Origin: Micavibrio aeruginosavorus
GTDB lineage: Bacteria > Pseudomonadota > Alphaproteobacteria > Micavibrionales > Micavibrionaceae
Length of the DNA: 64,000 nt
Direction of reading: 5' to 3'
Assembly: GCA_016432265.1 (NCBI GenBank)
Contig: CP066681.1
Location: 956,342-1,020,341 of the forward strand
Each line of letters starts with the position of its first letter. Position 1 is the stretch's first letter. Positions 56,546 to 64,000 of this stretch are shown piece after piece. Under the pieces are notes generated by a model. The model was not told where the DNA came from, did not search any database, and saw nothing but the letters and a program-made list of their open reading frames with translations. The translations under genes were made by a program, and so were the position numbers.

Positions 56546-56689
56546 GGCATGCGCCCCTGTTATATTAGTTACGTCTGTTATGTTGCGGCATTATGCCATG
56601 TCGTTAACTTCGCCAAAAGTCTAAATTTTTCATTGTTTTGACTTATTATTCATGAGAATCTAGGCAAAGGAAATTTCTGGCGGCTGCAT

Positions 56690-57292
56690 ATGGTTTATCA
56701 ATTCAAGACGGTTTCGATTTTAGTCGTCGACGACATGAAGCCGATGGTGTCCTTGGTGTCGGGATTGTTGAAGGTTTTCGGCTTTTCGGCAATTTATACC
56801 GCCGATAATCCGGAGGATGCTTTTGCGCAATTCTGCCGTTATAAGCCGGATATCGTTCTGACAGACTGGCAGATGCAGCCTTTCGACGGGCTTGAACTTA
56901 TTCGCATGATTCGGCGTGACCCGAGATCTCCCAATAAATTCGTGCCGGTGATTATGATGAGTGGGTACAGCCACCGCATTCGCGTGGAACAGGCGCGCGA
57001 TGTGGGTGTCACAGAATTTCTGGTGAAGCCCTTCACAGCGAAGGATTTATTCGCCCGAATTGAACAACTGATCGAACGTCCGCGGCAATTCGTAGATAGC
57101 GGGCAGTTTTTTGGCCCTGATCGTCGCCGCCGCAAGGGCGAATATGCGGGACAACGACGCCGGGAAGACGATGTCGTGGATATTCCGGATATGGAACTGG
57201 ATATGATCGATCCCTCCGAGACTGAGCGTATTCTCAAGGATCTGCAGGAGCATGTGCGTAACGTCGGCCCCAATCTTCATGAAAAGAAATAA
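56690..57292 (+). CDS. Single-domain response regulator with extended tail
   Basis: 200 aa. Receiver domain at about residues 5-125: acidic pair (LVVDDMK), phospho-acceptor Asp at about residue 63 (IVLTDWQMQPFDGLELI), conserved Ser (VIMMSGYS) and Lys (FLVKPF). The C-terminal 70 residues are charged (GPDRRRRKGEYAGQRR then acidic VDIPDMELDMID). No DNA-binding domain. It leads a unit with the next two genes and probably acts in chemotaxis or motility. Confidence 0.92.
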   Translation: MVYQFKTVSILVVDDMKPMVSLVSGLLKVFGFSAIYTADNPEDAFAQFCRYKPDIVLTDWQMQPFDGLELIRMIRRDPRSPNKFVPVIMMSGYSHRIRVEQARDVGVTEFLVKPFTAKDLFARIEQLIERPRQFVDSGQFFGPDRRRRKGEYAGQRRREDDVVDIPDMELDMIDPSETERILKDLQEHVRNVGPNLHEKK

Positions 57293-57305
57293 CTGTGTTT
57301 GAATT

Positions 57306-57821
57306 ATGACTGAGAAAGCCAAGAAGAAAGCGCCGAAGGCCAAGTTCTATAATCCGCCGAACACATTGCGTGCCAAAGCCGGTTATGGCGGCATGGATCC
57401 GGCTGTCATCGAACGTGCTGAAGATTTTATTCGGAAAAATGAGGTTGATTTCACAAGCTACGCCCTCTCTATTCTTGAGCGGCTTGATCGTGCGCTTGAT
57501 GTCGCGCGCATCCAAGAGAACCGCACCAGAGAGTTGGTTGGCCGGGTAACCGGGCCGATCATGGAGTTGAAAGCCAACGGGGCGATGTTTAAATTCTCCC
57601 TCCTCAGCGATGTTGCCGACATCGCTCTGGATTTTCTTGAAAATCTCGAAGGGTTCAATGATGACGCTTATGAGATCGTGAACATTCATCGCAAGACGTT
57701 GTATATTATTATTTCCAACCAGTTGCGCGGCACGGGCGGCAAACAGGGAAAGCTGCTGATTTCCGAGTTGCATGAGGCATGCCAGCGCTATAACAAGCGC
57801 TATGGCAGAGAAGCAAAGTAA
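57306..57821 (+). CDS. Helical protein paired with the response regulator
   Basis: 171 aa, starting 13 bp after the regulator. Basic N-terminus (KAKKKAPKAKFYNPP), then helices (residues 35-155) with AILER-type segments (FTSYALSILERLDRALDV, VADIALDFLENLEG). No known catalytic motif. Such companions recur behind stand-alone receivers in alphaproteobacteria. It may be the output partner of the regulator, but that is inference. Confidence 0.7.
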   Translation: MTEKAKKKAPKAKFYNPPNTLRAKAGYGGMDPAVIERAEDFIRKNEVDFTSYALSILERLDRALDVARIQENRTRELVGRVTGPIMELKANGAMFKFSLLSDVADIALDFLENLEGFNDDAYEIVNIHRKTLYIIISNQLRGTGGKQGKLLISELHEACQRYNKRYGREAK

Positions 57822-57862
57822 CGGCCTGTTAACTTGTTTGTTATAGCCTGAAAGGATATGAG

Positions 57863-58045
57863 GTGATTATGGAAGTTCCCGCTGGCATTGCGGCTCAGGC
57901 TGCGTTGACTCGACAGGCGATTGCGCTGGAGATGGTGAAACAGGCTGCAGATATGGAGAAGCAACTGGTAGCCATTCTTGATCAGGCGATTTCGAATGTT
58001 CCTGTGTCTTCGTCACGGGGAGCCACCCTCAACATGCAGGCGTGA
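57863..58045 (+). CDS. YjfB-like putative motility protein
   Basis: 60 codons. Start is GTG at 57863 (AAAGGA 6 bases upstream) or ATG at 57869. The sequence is helical and Ala/Gln-rich (IAAQAALTRQAIALEMVKQA), ending in NMQA, matching the YjfB motility protein pattern. Function not established. Lies in the same unit as the response regulator and is followed by a terminator. Confidence 0.65.
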   Translation: MIMEVPAGIAAQAALTRQAIALEMVKQAADMEKQLVAILDQAISNVPVSSSRGATLNMQA

Positions 58046-58071
58046 TGCCTCTGGGCTTTGACCCGTAAGCT

Positions 58072-58096
58072 ATCCCCCGGCTGGCCCGGGGGATTT
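58072..58096 (+). terminator. Terminator after the motility gene unit
   Basis: ATCCCCCGG-CTGG-CCCGGGGGAT then TTTGCTTT. Strong GC stem with a moderate T-run on the plus strand. Confidence 0.75.
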
Positions 58097-58209
58097 GCTT
58101 TAGCCCTTTGATAGATAATCATTATTCAGCCAAGCTTGCCTTTTTCCTTAAACTGTCATATCTAAAGGCTCTCCAAACTTACAAATTGCTGCAGTCAGAG
58201 TGTTTAGTA

Positions 58210-58956
58210 ATGACGTCACAGATTCTGGTTAAACTCAAAGGCCACGATGTGCTGGATACCGCCCATGCCGCTTACAGGGTGCTGGATATGATGGGGGTTC
58301 ACAACATTCATTGCACAAACGGCACTTATGCCTATCCTGTGGAGCGTACCGTCCCGACGACCCTGGCAGGGTTCCAGTATATCAACGATCAGGTGGCTTC
58401 GCCTTATGATGCGTTTCTTGTGGCCGTGAATTCAAACCAGAGCATGGCGGGAATCATGGCCGCCAAAAACGCTACAGCGGCTGAAATGTCGGCGCTTGAG
58501 AGCGAAGACGTGCGTGCCGCCAAAGTTGCAGATGCACTGTCGGCGCACTTTAACAACCGTCCGGTCGTTGTGCTGTTCTATCACGAAGATACGCCCACGC
58601 GTCTTTACGAGGCGCTGGCCGCAGCCAACATCAACCTGGTGAGTTTGCACAAGTGGGGATATGGCACAGATCCGAAGGCGCCGCGTATTGAAGGCGCCAG
58701 CAATTTTGCTCGCGTATTCGGGTTCCCGCTGCCCAACGACGGGAAGCCTGTTTGTCATGGCATTACGGTACGAGAAGATCAGAGCGGCGTCGTTACTGTC
58801 GTGAAGCTGCAGGAGCAACTGGGGCCCCATGGAAAGCCTTATATATCGTCTGCAGGCAAGGTACAGTTTACCGTGCCTGCCGGTCTGCAAATCCATCAGG
58901 ATTTGTCGGCGCTGAACATGCCGGCCCCGGCGAATGCGCCAAGTATGAAACCCTGA
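58210..58956 (+). CDS. Rossmann-like protein, possibly a nucleotidyltransferase
   Basis: 248 aa from the ATG at 58210; the in-frame start at 58108 would add 34 residues. Residues 55-100 (TTLAGFQYINDQVASPYDAF then LVAVNSNQSM) resemble the nucleotidyltransferase segment in RfaE-type enzymes (hydrophobic strand followed by NSDxSM). Downstream PVVVLFYHEDTPTRLYEAL and LHKWGYGTDPKAPRIEGA look conserved. I cannot name the family. A PfkB kinase gene lies next to it on the other strand. Confidence 0.6.
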   Translation: MTSQILVKLKGHDVLDTAHAAYRVLDMMGVHNIHCTNGTYAYPVERTVPTTLAGFQYINDQVASPYDAFLVAVNSNQSMAGIMAAKNATAAEMSALESEDVRAAKVADALSAHFNNRPVVVLFYHEDTPTRLYEALAAANINLVSLHKWGYGTDPKAPRIEGASNFARVFGFPLPNDGKPVCHGITVREDQSGVVTVVKLQEQLGPHGKPYISSAGKVQFTVPAGLQIHQDLSALNMPAPANAPSMKP

Positions 58957-58964
58957 TCAGGATT

Positions 58965-59909
58965 TCAGTGATTTGCCAGCGTTCTAACCGAAACCTCGCC
59001 GAGTTTGGCGAGGTTTTCCTCTATGTCGCCAAGATAGGGGAAGGATGGCTGCGCACCTTTCTTGAGGCAGGTCAAAGACCCGGCAACGGCAGCACGCTTG
59101 AGGGCTTCGATAAGGGGCATTCCGGCATGAAGAGCAGCGGCGAATGTACCGCAGTAGGCGTCGCCCGCGCCTGTTTTATCGACGAACGTTTCCAGCTTTA
59201 GAGCGGGGACGTGTATTTCCTGCCCTTCGGGCGTGATGGCGAACGAGCCGCGGTCGCCCATGGTCACGATGCAGGTGAGATTACCCATGCGCGAGAGCGC
59301 ACCTGCGATCTGCAATTCGTGGTTCTCGGCGGGCAGATTCATGGCGGCTGCGATTTGCCGAACCTCGATCTGGTTGACGATCAGATAATCCAGTTTTTTC
59401 AGGATAGGTTCAGGGATATGAATGGCTGGGGCCAGGTTGAGAATTGTCGTTGCGCCGATCTGGTGGGCGCGTTCAATGATTTTCCAGTTCTGCTCAGGGA
59501 GGATTTCGTTTTGCATCAGTACCATGTTGCGGCTGCCGAGAATTTCATCCGGGATCTGTTCATGAATGACATCGGCGTTCGCGCCTAAAGCAACCAGTAT
59601 CTGGTTCTCGCCTTTAGCGTCGCGCGCGATCACAGCGCAGCCCGTCGATTGTTCGGACTGCACGATGCCTGAGGTCATAACCCCGGCGCGGCGCAAATTG
59701 TTCAAGACCCGGGCTCCCATGCCGTCATCGCCGACCCGTCCGATCATGGCGACTTTTGCGCCGGAGCGGGCGGCCGCAAGCGCCTGGTTGGCACCCTTGC
59801 CACCGGGGGACATTTCGTAAGCGGGAGACAAGACGGTTTCTCCAGGGACGGGCAGATGCTCGACCGACATAAAAATATCCATGTTAATGGAGCCGAAAAC
59901 GATAATCAT
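58965..59909 (-). CDS. rbsK: Ribokinase-family (PfkB) sugar kinase
   Basis: 314 aa. PfkB motifs: GSINMDIF at the start, GGKGANQALAAARSGAKVAM (signature 1), and DKTGAGDAYCGTFAAALHAG (signature 2, with the catalytic Asp). Phosphorylates a sugar such as ribose; no transport or deoC-like genes nearby, so the substrate is uncertain. The ATG at 59909 is used with GGGGAGG 10 bases upstream; a TTG at 59915 is the alternative. Confidence 0.88.
   Translation of the reverse strand: MIIVFGSINMDIFMSVEHLPVPGETVLSPAYEMSPGGKGANQALAAARSGAKVAMIGRVGDDGMGARVLNNLRRAGVMTSGIVQSEQSTGCAVIARDAKGENQILVALGANADVIHEQIPDEILGSRNMVLMQNEILPEQNWKIIERAHQIGATTILNLAPAIHIPEPILKKLDYLIVNQIEVRQIAAAMNLPAENHELQIAGALSRMGNLTCIVTMGDRGSFAITPEGQEIHVPALKLETFVDKTGAGDAYCGTFAAALHAGMPLIEALKRAAVAGSLTCLKKGAQPSFPYLGDIEENLAKLGEVSVRTLANH
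58994..59017 (+). terminator. Terminator for the 58210 gene, inside the kinase 3' end
   Basis: CCTCGCC-GAGTTT-GGCGAGG followed by TTTTCC on the plus strand. It lies within the coding sequence of the convergent kinase gene, downstream of the plus-strand gene that ends at 58956. Confidence 0.6.
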
Positions 59910-59984
59910 TCTCAACTAGCCTCCCCTTGTATCCCTTTATTCTAACTCAAGTTTTGTATCTGTAAGCATTCAAAAGCGGTCAAA

Positions 59985-59998
59985 TTGATAAAAGTCAT
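59985..59998 (+). promoter_or_regulatory. FNR/FixK-like site upstream of hemA
   Basis: TTGATAAAAGTCAT, matching TTGA-N6-TCAA in 7 of 8 conserved bases, 102 bp before the hemA ATG. In several alphaproteobacteria hemA is controlled by FnrL/FixK; here this is inference. Confidence 0.4.
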
Positions 59999-60099
59999 GG
60001 TCTAAATCGGTGACTGCAACTTATTGTGTTAAGAAAGGCTATTGGGTAGTCTGGCCCGGTTTACAGGAAATATCATACTGCAAAACTCGAGTGACGATT

Positions 60100-61320
60100 A
60101 TGGACTATGAAGCTTTCTTTCAGCAACGTGTTGACACCCTTAAAGACGAGGGGCGTTATCGCGTATTTGCCACGCTCGAGCGTATCGCCGGGAATTTCCC
60201 TAAAGCTTTGTATCATGCGCCGGATGGGGATGTTCGTGAAGTGACCATCTGGTGCAGCAACGACTATCTGGGCATGGGGCAAAATTCGCATGTGCTTGAA
60301 GCGATGAAGGCGGTGATCGACCGTTCCGGCGCAGGCGCCGGAGGCACCCGGAATATTTCAGGTACGACCCGTTATCACGTTGAGCTCGAACAAGCTATCG
60401 CCTGCCTGCATGGCAAGGAAGCTGGCCTGGTTTTTACATCGGGTTATACGGCCAATGAAGGCGCGTTGAGTACATTGTGCCGTTTGCTGCCTGACTGCAT
60501 CATTTATTCCGACGCGCTTAATCACGCTTCGATGATCGAAGGTATTCGTCATGGCGGCGCGGATAAGAGAATCTTCCGTCATAATGATCTCGGGCATCTT
60601 GAAGAATTGCTGAAGGCCGATGACGTGGGTCGCCCGAAAATCATCGCTTTTGAATCGGTTTATTCCATGGAAGGCGATATTGCGCCGATCGGCGCGATTG
60701 CCGGTCTCGCGGAGAAATACGGTGCGCTGACCTATCTTGATGAAGTGCATGGTGTAGGGCTCTATGGGCCCCATGGCGGCGGTCTGGCAGAAGAAACGGG
60801 CGTGATGGATCGTATCGACATCATTGAAGGCACGTTCGGCAAGGCTTACGGGCTGATGGGCGGATATGTGGCTGGGCGCAAGAATACGATCGATGCCATT
60901 CGTTCATTTGCTGCGGGCTTCATTTTTACGACATCCTTGCCGCCTGCCGTTCTGGCCGGAGCCAAAGCCAGCATAGAATATCTGATGGTTTCTGACATCG
61001 AGCGTCAGCGCCAGCGCCGCAACGTACGCCATTTCAAGACGCGTCTTGAGAAAGCGGGCATGCCCTATTTGAAAGGCGAAAGCCATATTGTGCCGTTGAT
61101 CGTAGGAGACGCCACCTGCTGCAAGATGGTCACCGATATGCTGTTGAACCAATATAATATCTACGTTCAGCCGATCAATTACCCGACCGTGCCCAAAGGG
61201 ACGGAACGCCTGCGTCTGACGGCAACGGCGGCCCATACGCTGGCCGATGTTGATTATCTTTGCGATGTGTTGGAAAAATTGTGGGCTGAGAATCACGTCT
61301 ATCAGTATGCGCGCGCCTGA
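60100..61320 (+). CDS. hemA: 5-aminolevulinate synthase
   Basis: 406-aa PLP enzyme condensing glycine and succinyl-CoA, the first step of tetrapyrrole synthesis in alphaproteobacteria (C4 pathway). Features: [51 protein letters not shown] and the PLP-lysine segment [14 protein letters not shown]. The ATG at 60100 is chosen because the 30 codons of the longer frame (from 60010) have no family resemblance. Ends 4 bp from the TetR gene. Confidence 0.98.
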   Translation: MDYEAFFQQRVDTLKDEGRYRVFATLERIAGNFPKALYHAPDGDVREVTIWCSNDYLGMGQNSHVLEAMKAVIDRSGAGAGGTRNISGTTRYHVELEQAIACLHGKEAGLVFTSGYTANEGALSTLCRLLPDCIIYSDALNHASMIEGIRHGGADKRIFRHNDLGHLEELLKADDVGRPKIIAFESVYSMEGDIAPIGAIAGLAEKYGALTYLDEVHGVGLYGPHGGGLAEETGVMDRIDIIEGTFGKAYGLMGGYVAGRKNTIDAIRSFAAGFIFTTSLPPAVLAGAKASIEYLMVSDIERQRQRRNVRHFKTRLEKAGMPYLKGESHIVPLIVGDATCCKMVTDMLLNQYNIYVQPINYPTVPKGTERLRLTATAAHTLADVDYLCDVLEKLWAENHVYQYARA

Positions 61321-61324
61321 GATA

Positions 61325-61918
61325 TCAGATTAACCCCAATATACCGGCACATTTCTCGGCATGTCCGAGATTGCGATCGAGGGCGGCCATGGTTTTGCTC
61401 AGGTCGAGGCTGTCGTCGTTCGTCCACGTTTTTATCGTTGCTATATAAACGGCTGATAATGCGGCTATATGGGCGGCCCCCCGCAATCCGGCGGTTTCTA
61501 TGCCCGCTGCTTCGAGCATCCAGCCCATGGAACGGGCCAAATAGGGCAGATTGGTGACGATTTGGTGAGGTTCGCACTTGATGTCTTCAATCACCGAAAC
61601 GAGGGCTTCACGATTTTCATTCAATATATCGAATCGCTCCATCAGTATGTCGAACAGACGGTCGCGGCGGGATGCGTCTTTGTCGGTTTCACCGACAGCG
61701 TCCAGAACCTTTTGGTCGACCATCCGGGCGTAGCAGGCCAGGATGTCGTACCGGTCATCGAAAAACTCACGGAGCGTTGCGAGGCTGATTTTTGCCTGAC
61801 GTGCGATCTTTTCCATGGTTAAGGCTTCCCAGCCATCCCGGGCGGTCAGGGCGAGCGCAGCGTTAACGATTCTCTCCTTTGGGTTTTCTTTTGATTTCTG
61901 GGGTTTTCTGGTTGCCAT
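61325..61918 (-). CDS. TetR-family regulator (COQ9-like C-terminus)
   Basis: 197 aa. HTH at about residues 15-60 (KERIVNAALALTARDGWEAL then TMEKIARQAKISLATLREFF). The C-terminal ligand domain is helical and resembles the TetR/COQ9-type fold. Convergent with hemA and divergent from the adenosine-kinase-like gene by 67 bp. Targets unknown. Confidence 0.85.
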   Translation of the reverse strand: MATRKPQKSKENPKERIVNAALALTARDGWEALTMEKIARQAKISLATLREFFDDRYDILACYARMVDQKVLDAVGETDKDASRRDRLFDILMERFDILNENREALVSVIEDIKCEPHQIVTNLPYLARSMGWMLEAAGIETAGLRGAAHIAALSAVYIATIKTWTNDDSLDLSKTMAALDRNLGHAEKCAGILGLI

Positions 61919-61985
61919 GGTATTCCATTACTTCTTTATTTAGATTAGAACTTAGCCTGTTTTTCTGTGTGAAGGAATATAGGAT

Positions 61986-62987
61986 ATGAAAGACCCCAAA
62001 ATTGATCTTCTGGCAATCGGCAACGCTATAGTCGATGTGCTGGCCCAGGCTGACGAGGCTTTCATAGCGCATCAGCACAAAGTTAGCGGCATGATCAAGG
62101 GTGGCATGACCTTGATTGATGAAGCGCGCGCCGTAGAACTTTATGCCCAGATGCCGTCGGGGATTGAATCTTCAGGCGGGTCGGCCGGGAATACGATTGC
62201 GGGTTTTGCGTCATTCGGGGGCAAGGGTGCGTATATCGGCAAAGTCGCGCAGGATCAGTTGGGTGAGGTTTTCCGCCACGATTTGAAAGCGCAAGGTGTG
62301 CTGTTCAATACGCAGCCGTTGGCGATTGGGGCACCCACGGCGCGTTGCCTTATTCTGGTGACTCCGGACGGGCAGCGGACAATGAATACCTATCTGGGGG
62401 CGGCGGTTGAGTTGTCGCCCATCGATATAGACGAGGACATCGTCTCGTCATCGAAAATTACATACTTGGAAGGGTATTTGTTTGATCCGCCGCAGGCAAA
62501 GGAAGCGTTCCGGGTGGCGTCTGAACTGGCGCACAAGGCCGGGCGCAAGGTGGCTTTGTCACTCTCTGACCCGTTCTGCGTCAATCGCCACCGTGAGGAT
62601 TTTCAGGCTTTTGTCGAAAATCACGTCGATATCCTGTTTGCCAACGAACAGGAGGCTATGGCGCTTTATCAAACGGATACGTTTGAGCAAACACTTGAGG
62701 GCTTGAAAGGTGTTTGCGAGGTTGTCGTGATTACGCGCGGGCCGCAAGGCTCTGTCGTTATGGCAGGCGAGAGAATCGTTGAAATTACTGCGGAGCCGGT
62801 CAGCAAGGTTGTCGATACGACCGGGGCGGGAGATCAGTACGCCGCCGGGTTCCTGTTCGGCTATACCCGAGGATATAGTCTGGATGTATGTGGACGCTTG
62901 GCCTCCATGGCGGCTGCTGAGGTCATCGCCCATATGGGCCCGCGCCCCAATATGAAGTATGCGGATTTCTTGAAAAAGGCGGCCTAG
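61986..62987 (+). CDS. PfkB-family (adenosine-kinase-like) carbohydrate kinase
   Basis: 333 aa. N-terminal GNAIVDVLAQADE, SGGSAGNTIAGFASFGGKGA and DTTGAGDQYAAGFLFGYTRG with the catalytic Asp are intact. The layout is closest to the adenosine-kinase/sugar kinase branch common in alphaproteobacteria. Substrate unproven. Ends 5 bp from htpG (convergent). Confidence 0.9.
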   Translation: MKDPKIDLLAIGNAIVDVLAQADEAFIAHQHKVSGMIKGGMTLIDEARAVELYAQMPSGIESSGGSAGNTIAGFASFGGKGAYIGKVAQDQLGEVFRHDLKAQGVLFNTQPLAIGAPTARCLILVTPDGQRTMNTYLGAAVELSPIDIDEDIVSSSKITYLEGYLFDPPQAKEAFRVASELAHKAGRKVALSLSDPFCVNRHREDFQAFVENHVDILFANEQEAMALYQTDTFEQTLEGLKGVCEVVVITRGPQGSVVMAGERIVEITAEPVSKVVDTTGAGDQYAAGFLFGYTRGYSLDVCGRLASMAAAEVIAHMGPRPNMKYADFLKKAA

Positions 62988-62992
62988 CTCTC

Positions 62993-64000
62993 TCAGGCGG
63001 CAAGACTTTTTTCCATGAAATAGGAAAGCCGCCTTGCGAAATCCGCAGGGTCGGGAATGGGTTCGCCCTGAATGATCCGGGCCTGATCCAGCAGCAGATG
63101 CGCGGCATCGGCCATGTCCTCTCCTGTGCTGCCGGCTTTGGCCAGACTGGCCATCCGCCTGATCAGGGCATGATCCGGGTTGATTTCCAGTATGCGCTTC
63201 GAGGGTGTTTCATATTTTTGATGCACTCTGAGCACGCGTTCCATCCGCAGGTCGACTTCATTCTCCGCCGCAACCAGACAGGCTGGGGAACTGGTCAGGC
63301 GGTGTGAATAGCGCACCTCGCCGATATCGTCTTTCAGAGTTTCTTGAATGATGACCAACAGGCGGCGCAGGCTTTCGTCTTTGGAGGGCTCCTGTTTCTT
63401 TTCCTCTGTCTGATCGTTCGCAGGCACGTTGAATTTCGAAAGATCGACATCGCCTTTGGTTACTGATTTGAAGGCCTTGCCTTCATAGTCGAGAACCGAT
63501 TGCAGCCAGAAATCGTCAATAGTGTCGGTAAAGAGGAGAACCTCGATCCCGCGCGCTTTAAAGCCTTCGATTTGCGGGCTGTTACGCAGATTGTCAATAT
63601 TTTCACCGCTGATGTAATAGATGTGTTCTTGTTCTGGCTTCATGCGCGAGGCATAATCGGTCAGCGAGACAAGGCCGTCAGCTTTTTCAGTGGAATGGAA
63701 TCGCGCCACTTTTAAAAGATCGGTACGGTGCTCGGGGGCGTCGTACAGGCCCTCTTTAAGAACGGCGCCGAATTGTCCCCAGAACGCCCCGTATTGCATA
63801 GGGTTATCCTGCGCCAGCTTGTCAAGGTCGCCCAGAATGCGCTTGGCGACGCTGGTGCGGATTTTCTGAATCACCGGGTTATGCTGCAGCATTTCACGGC
63901 TGATATTCAGTGGCAGGTCTTCGGTGTCGATCACACCGCGCATGAAGCGCAGCCACGGATACATCAGGCCGTCGCATTGGTCGGTGATGAAAACACGTTT
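62993..64000 (-). CDS. htpG: Chaperone HtpG (Hsp90), N-terminal part outside window
   Basis: C-terminal 335 residues of the Hsp90 family, open to the right edge. Visible: QCDGLMYPWLRFMRGVIDTE then DLPLNISREMLQ (middle domain), the RNSPQIEGFKARGIEVL region, and the SPACLVAAENEVDLRMERV dimerisation domain. The ATPase domain lies beyond 64000. Family length is about 620-650 aa, so roughly half is missing. Confidence 0.96.
   Translation of the reverse strand, partial: KRVFITDQCDGLMYPWLRFMRGVIDTEDLPLNISREMLQHNPVIQKIRTSVAKRILGDLDKLAQDNPMQYGAFWGQFGAVLKEGLYDAPEHRTDLLKVARFHSTEKADGLVSLTDYASRMKPEQEHIYYISGENIDNLRNSPQIEGFKARGIEVLLFTDTIDDFWLQSVLDYEGKAFKSVTKGDVDLSKFNVPANDQTEEKKQEPSKDESLRRLLVIIQETLKDDIGEVRYSHRLTSSPACLVAAENEVDLRMERVLRVHQKYETPSKRILEINPDHALIRRMASLAKAGSTGEDMADAAHLLLDQARIIQGEPIPDPADFARRLSYFMEKSLAA

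Overview
The window reads as ordinary chromosome of an alphaproteobacterium. The evidence is a C4-pathway hemA (5-aminolevulinate synthase), the hrcA / rph-rdgB-hemW divergent arrangement next to grpE-dnaK-dnaJ, a perfect alphaproteobacterial-type LexA box (GTTC-N7-GTTC) at uvrA, an alphaproteobacterial RpoH-type promoter (CTTG-N17-CCTATATA) before dnaK, and a SUV3-like helicase. Base composition is moderately GC-rich. Two AT-rich patches (about 16.6-17.28 kb and 33.65-34.46 kb) stand out as foreign or decaying. I could not assign a genus.

Layout: 1-6 kb holds the excision-repair genes uvrA (running off the left edge) and uvrC, with a MarR-like regulator and a pentapeptide-repeat protein between them. 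6-10 kb has a bactofilin, endonuclease III and a fused AraC-HTH/alkyltransferase. 9.7-16.5 kb is the heat-shock cluster hrcA, a secreted unknown, grpE, dnaK, dnaJ, dapB on the minus strand. 16.5-19.8 kb has a frame-broken AT-rich gene followed by rph-rdgB-hemW. 19.8-29 kb holds a SUV3-like helicase, a Rap1a-like secreted protein, a metal permease, an S49 peptidase, a TrmN6-like methylase and a polyprenyl diphosphate synthase. 29.1-29.7 kb is a tRNA-Pro(CGG) followed by degenerate tRNA 3' ends and an integrase remnant, the scar of an integrated element. 30-32 kb is a chemoreceptor.

From 32 to 42.5 kb lies the most accessory-looking stretch. It has small membrane and secreted unknowns, an AT-rich ORFan right behind an alpha2-type glycyl-tRNA synthetase, and a two-gene operon at 37.1-38.4 kb. 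That operon joins an XRE regulator carrying a TrmB-like effector domain to a protein I read as a divergent tRNA-dependent cyclodipeptide synthase. A Thr/Ser-rich repeat protein, a GNAT, a DUF1554-type secreted protein and a tandem pair of unknown paralogues follow. This operon, with its strong promoter flanked by inverted copies of one 12-bp motif, is my best candidate for an undescribed small system.

42.6-64 kb returns to housekeeping: ppdK with a translationally coupled 51-aa membrane protein, an SPFH protein, ygfZ, a family-9 glycosyltransferase, a peptide-binding protein, a macro-like protein, a zincin-fold protein lacking its metal ligands, phhB, an RNase R-like protein, a TPP enzyme, a response regulator with motility-associated small genes, two PfkB kinases, hemA, a TetR regulator, and htpG running off the right edge. 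Many neighbours overlap or sit within a few bases of each other. No rRNA, CRISPR array or intact insertion sequence was seen.
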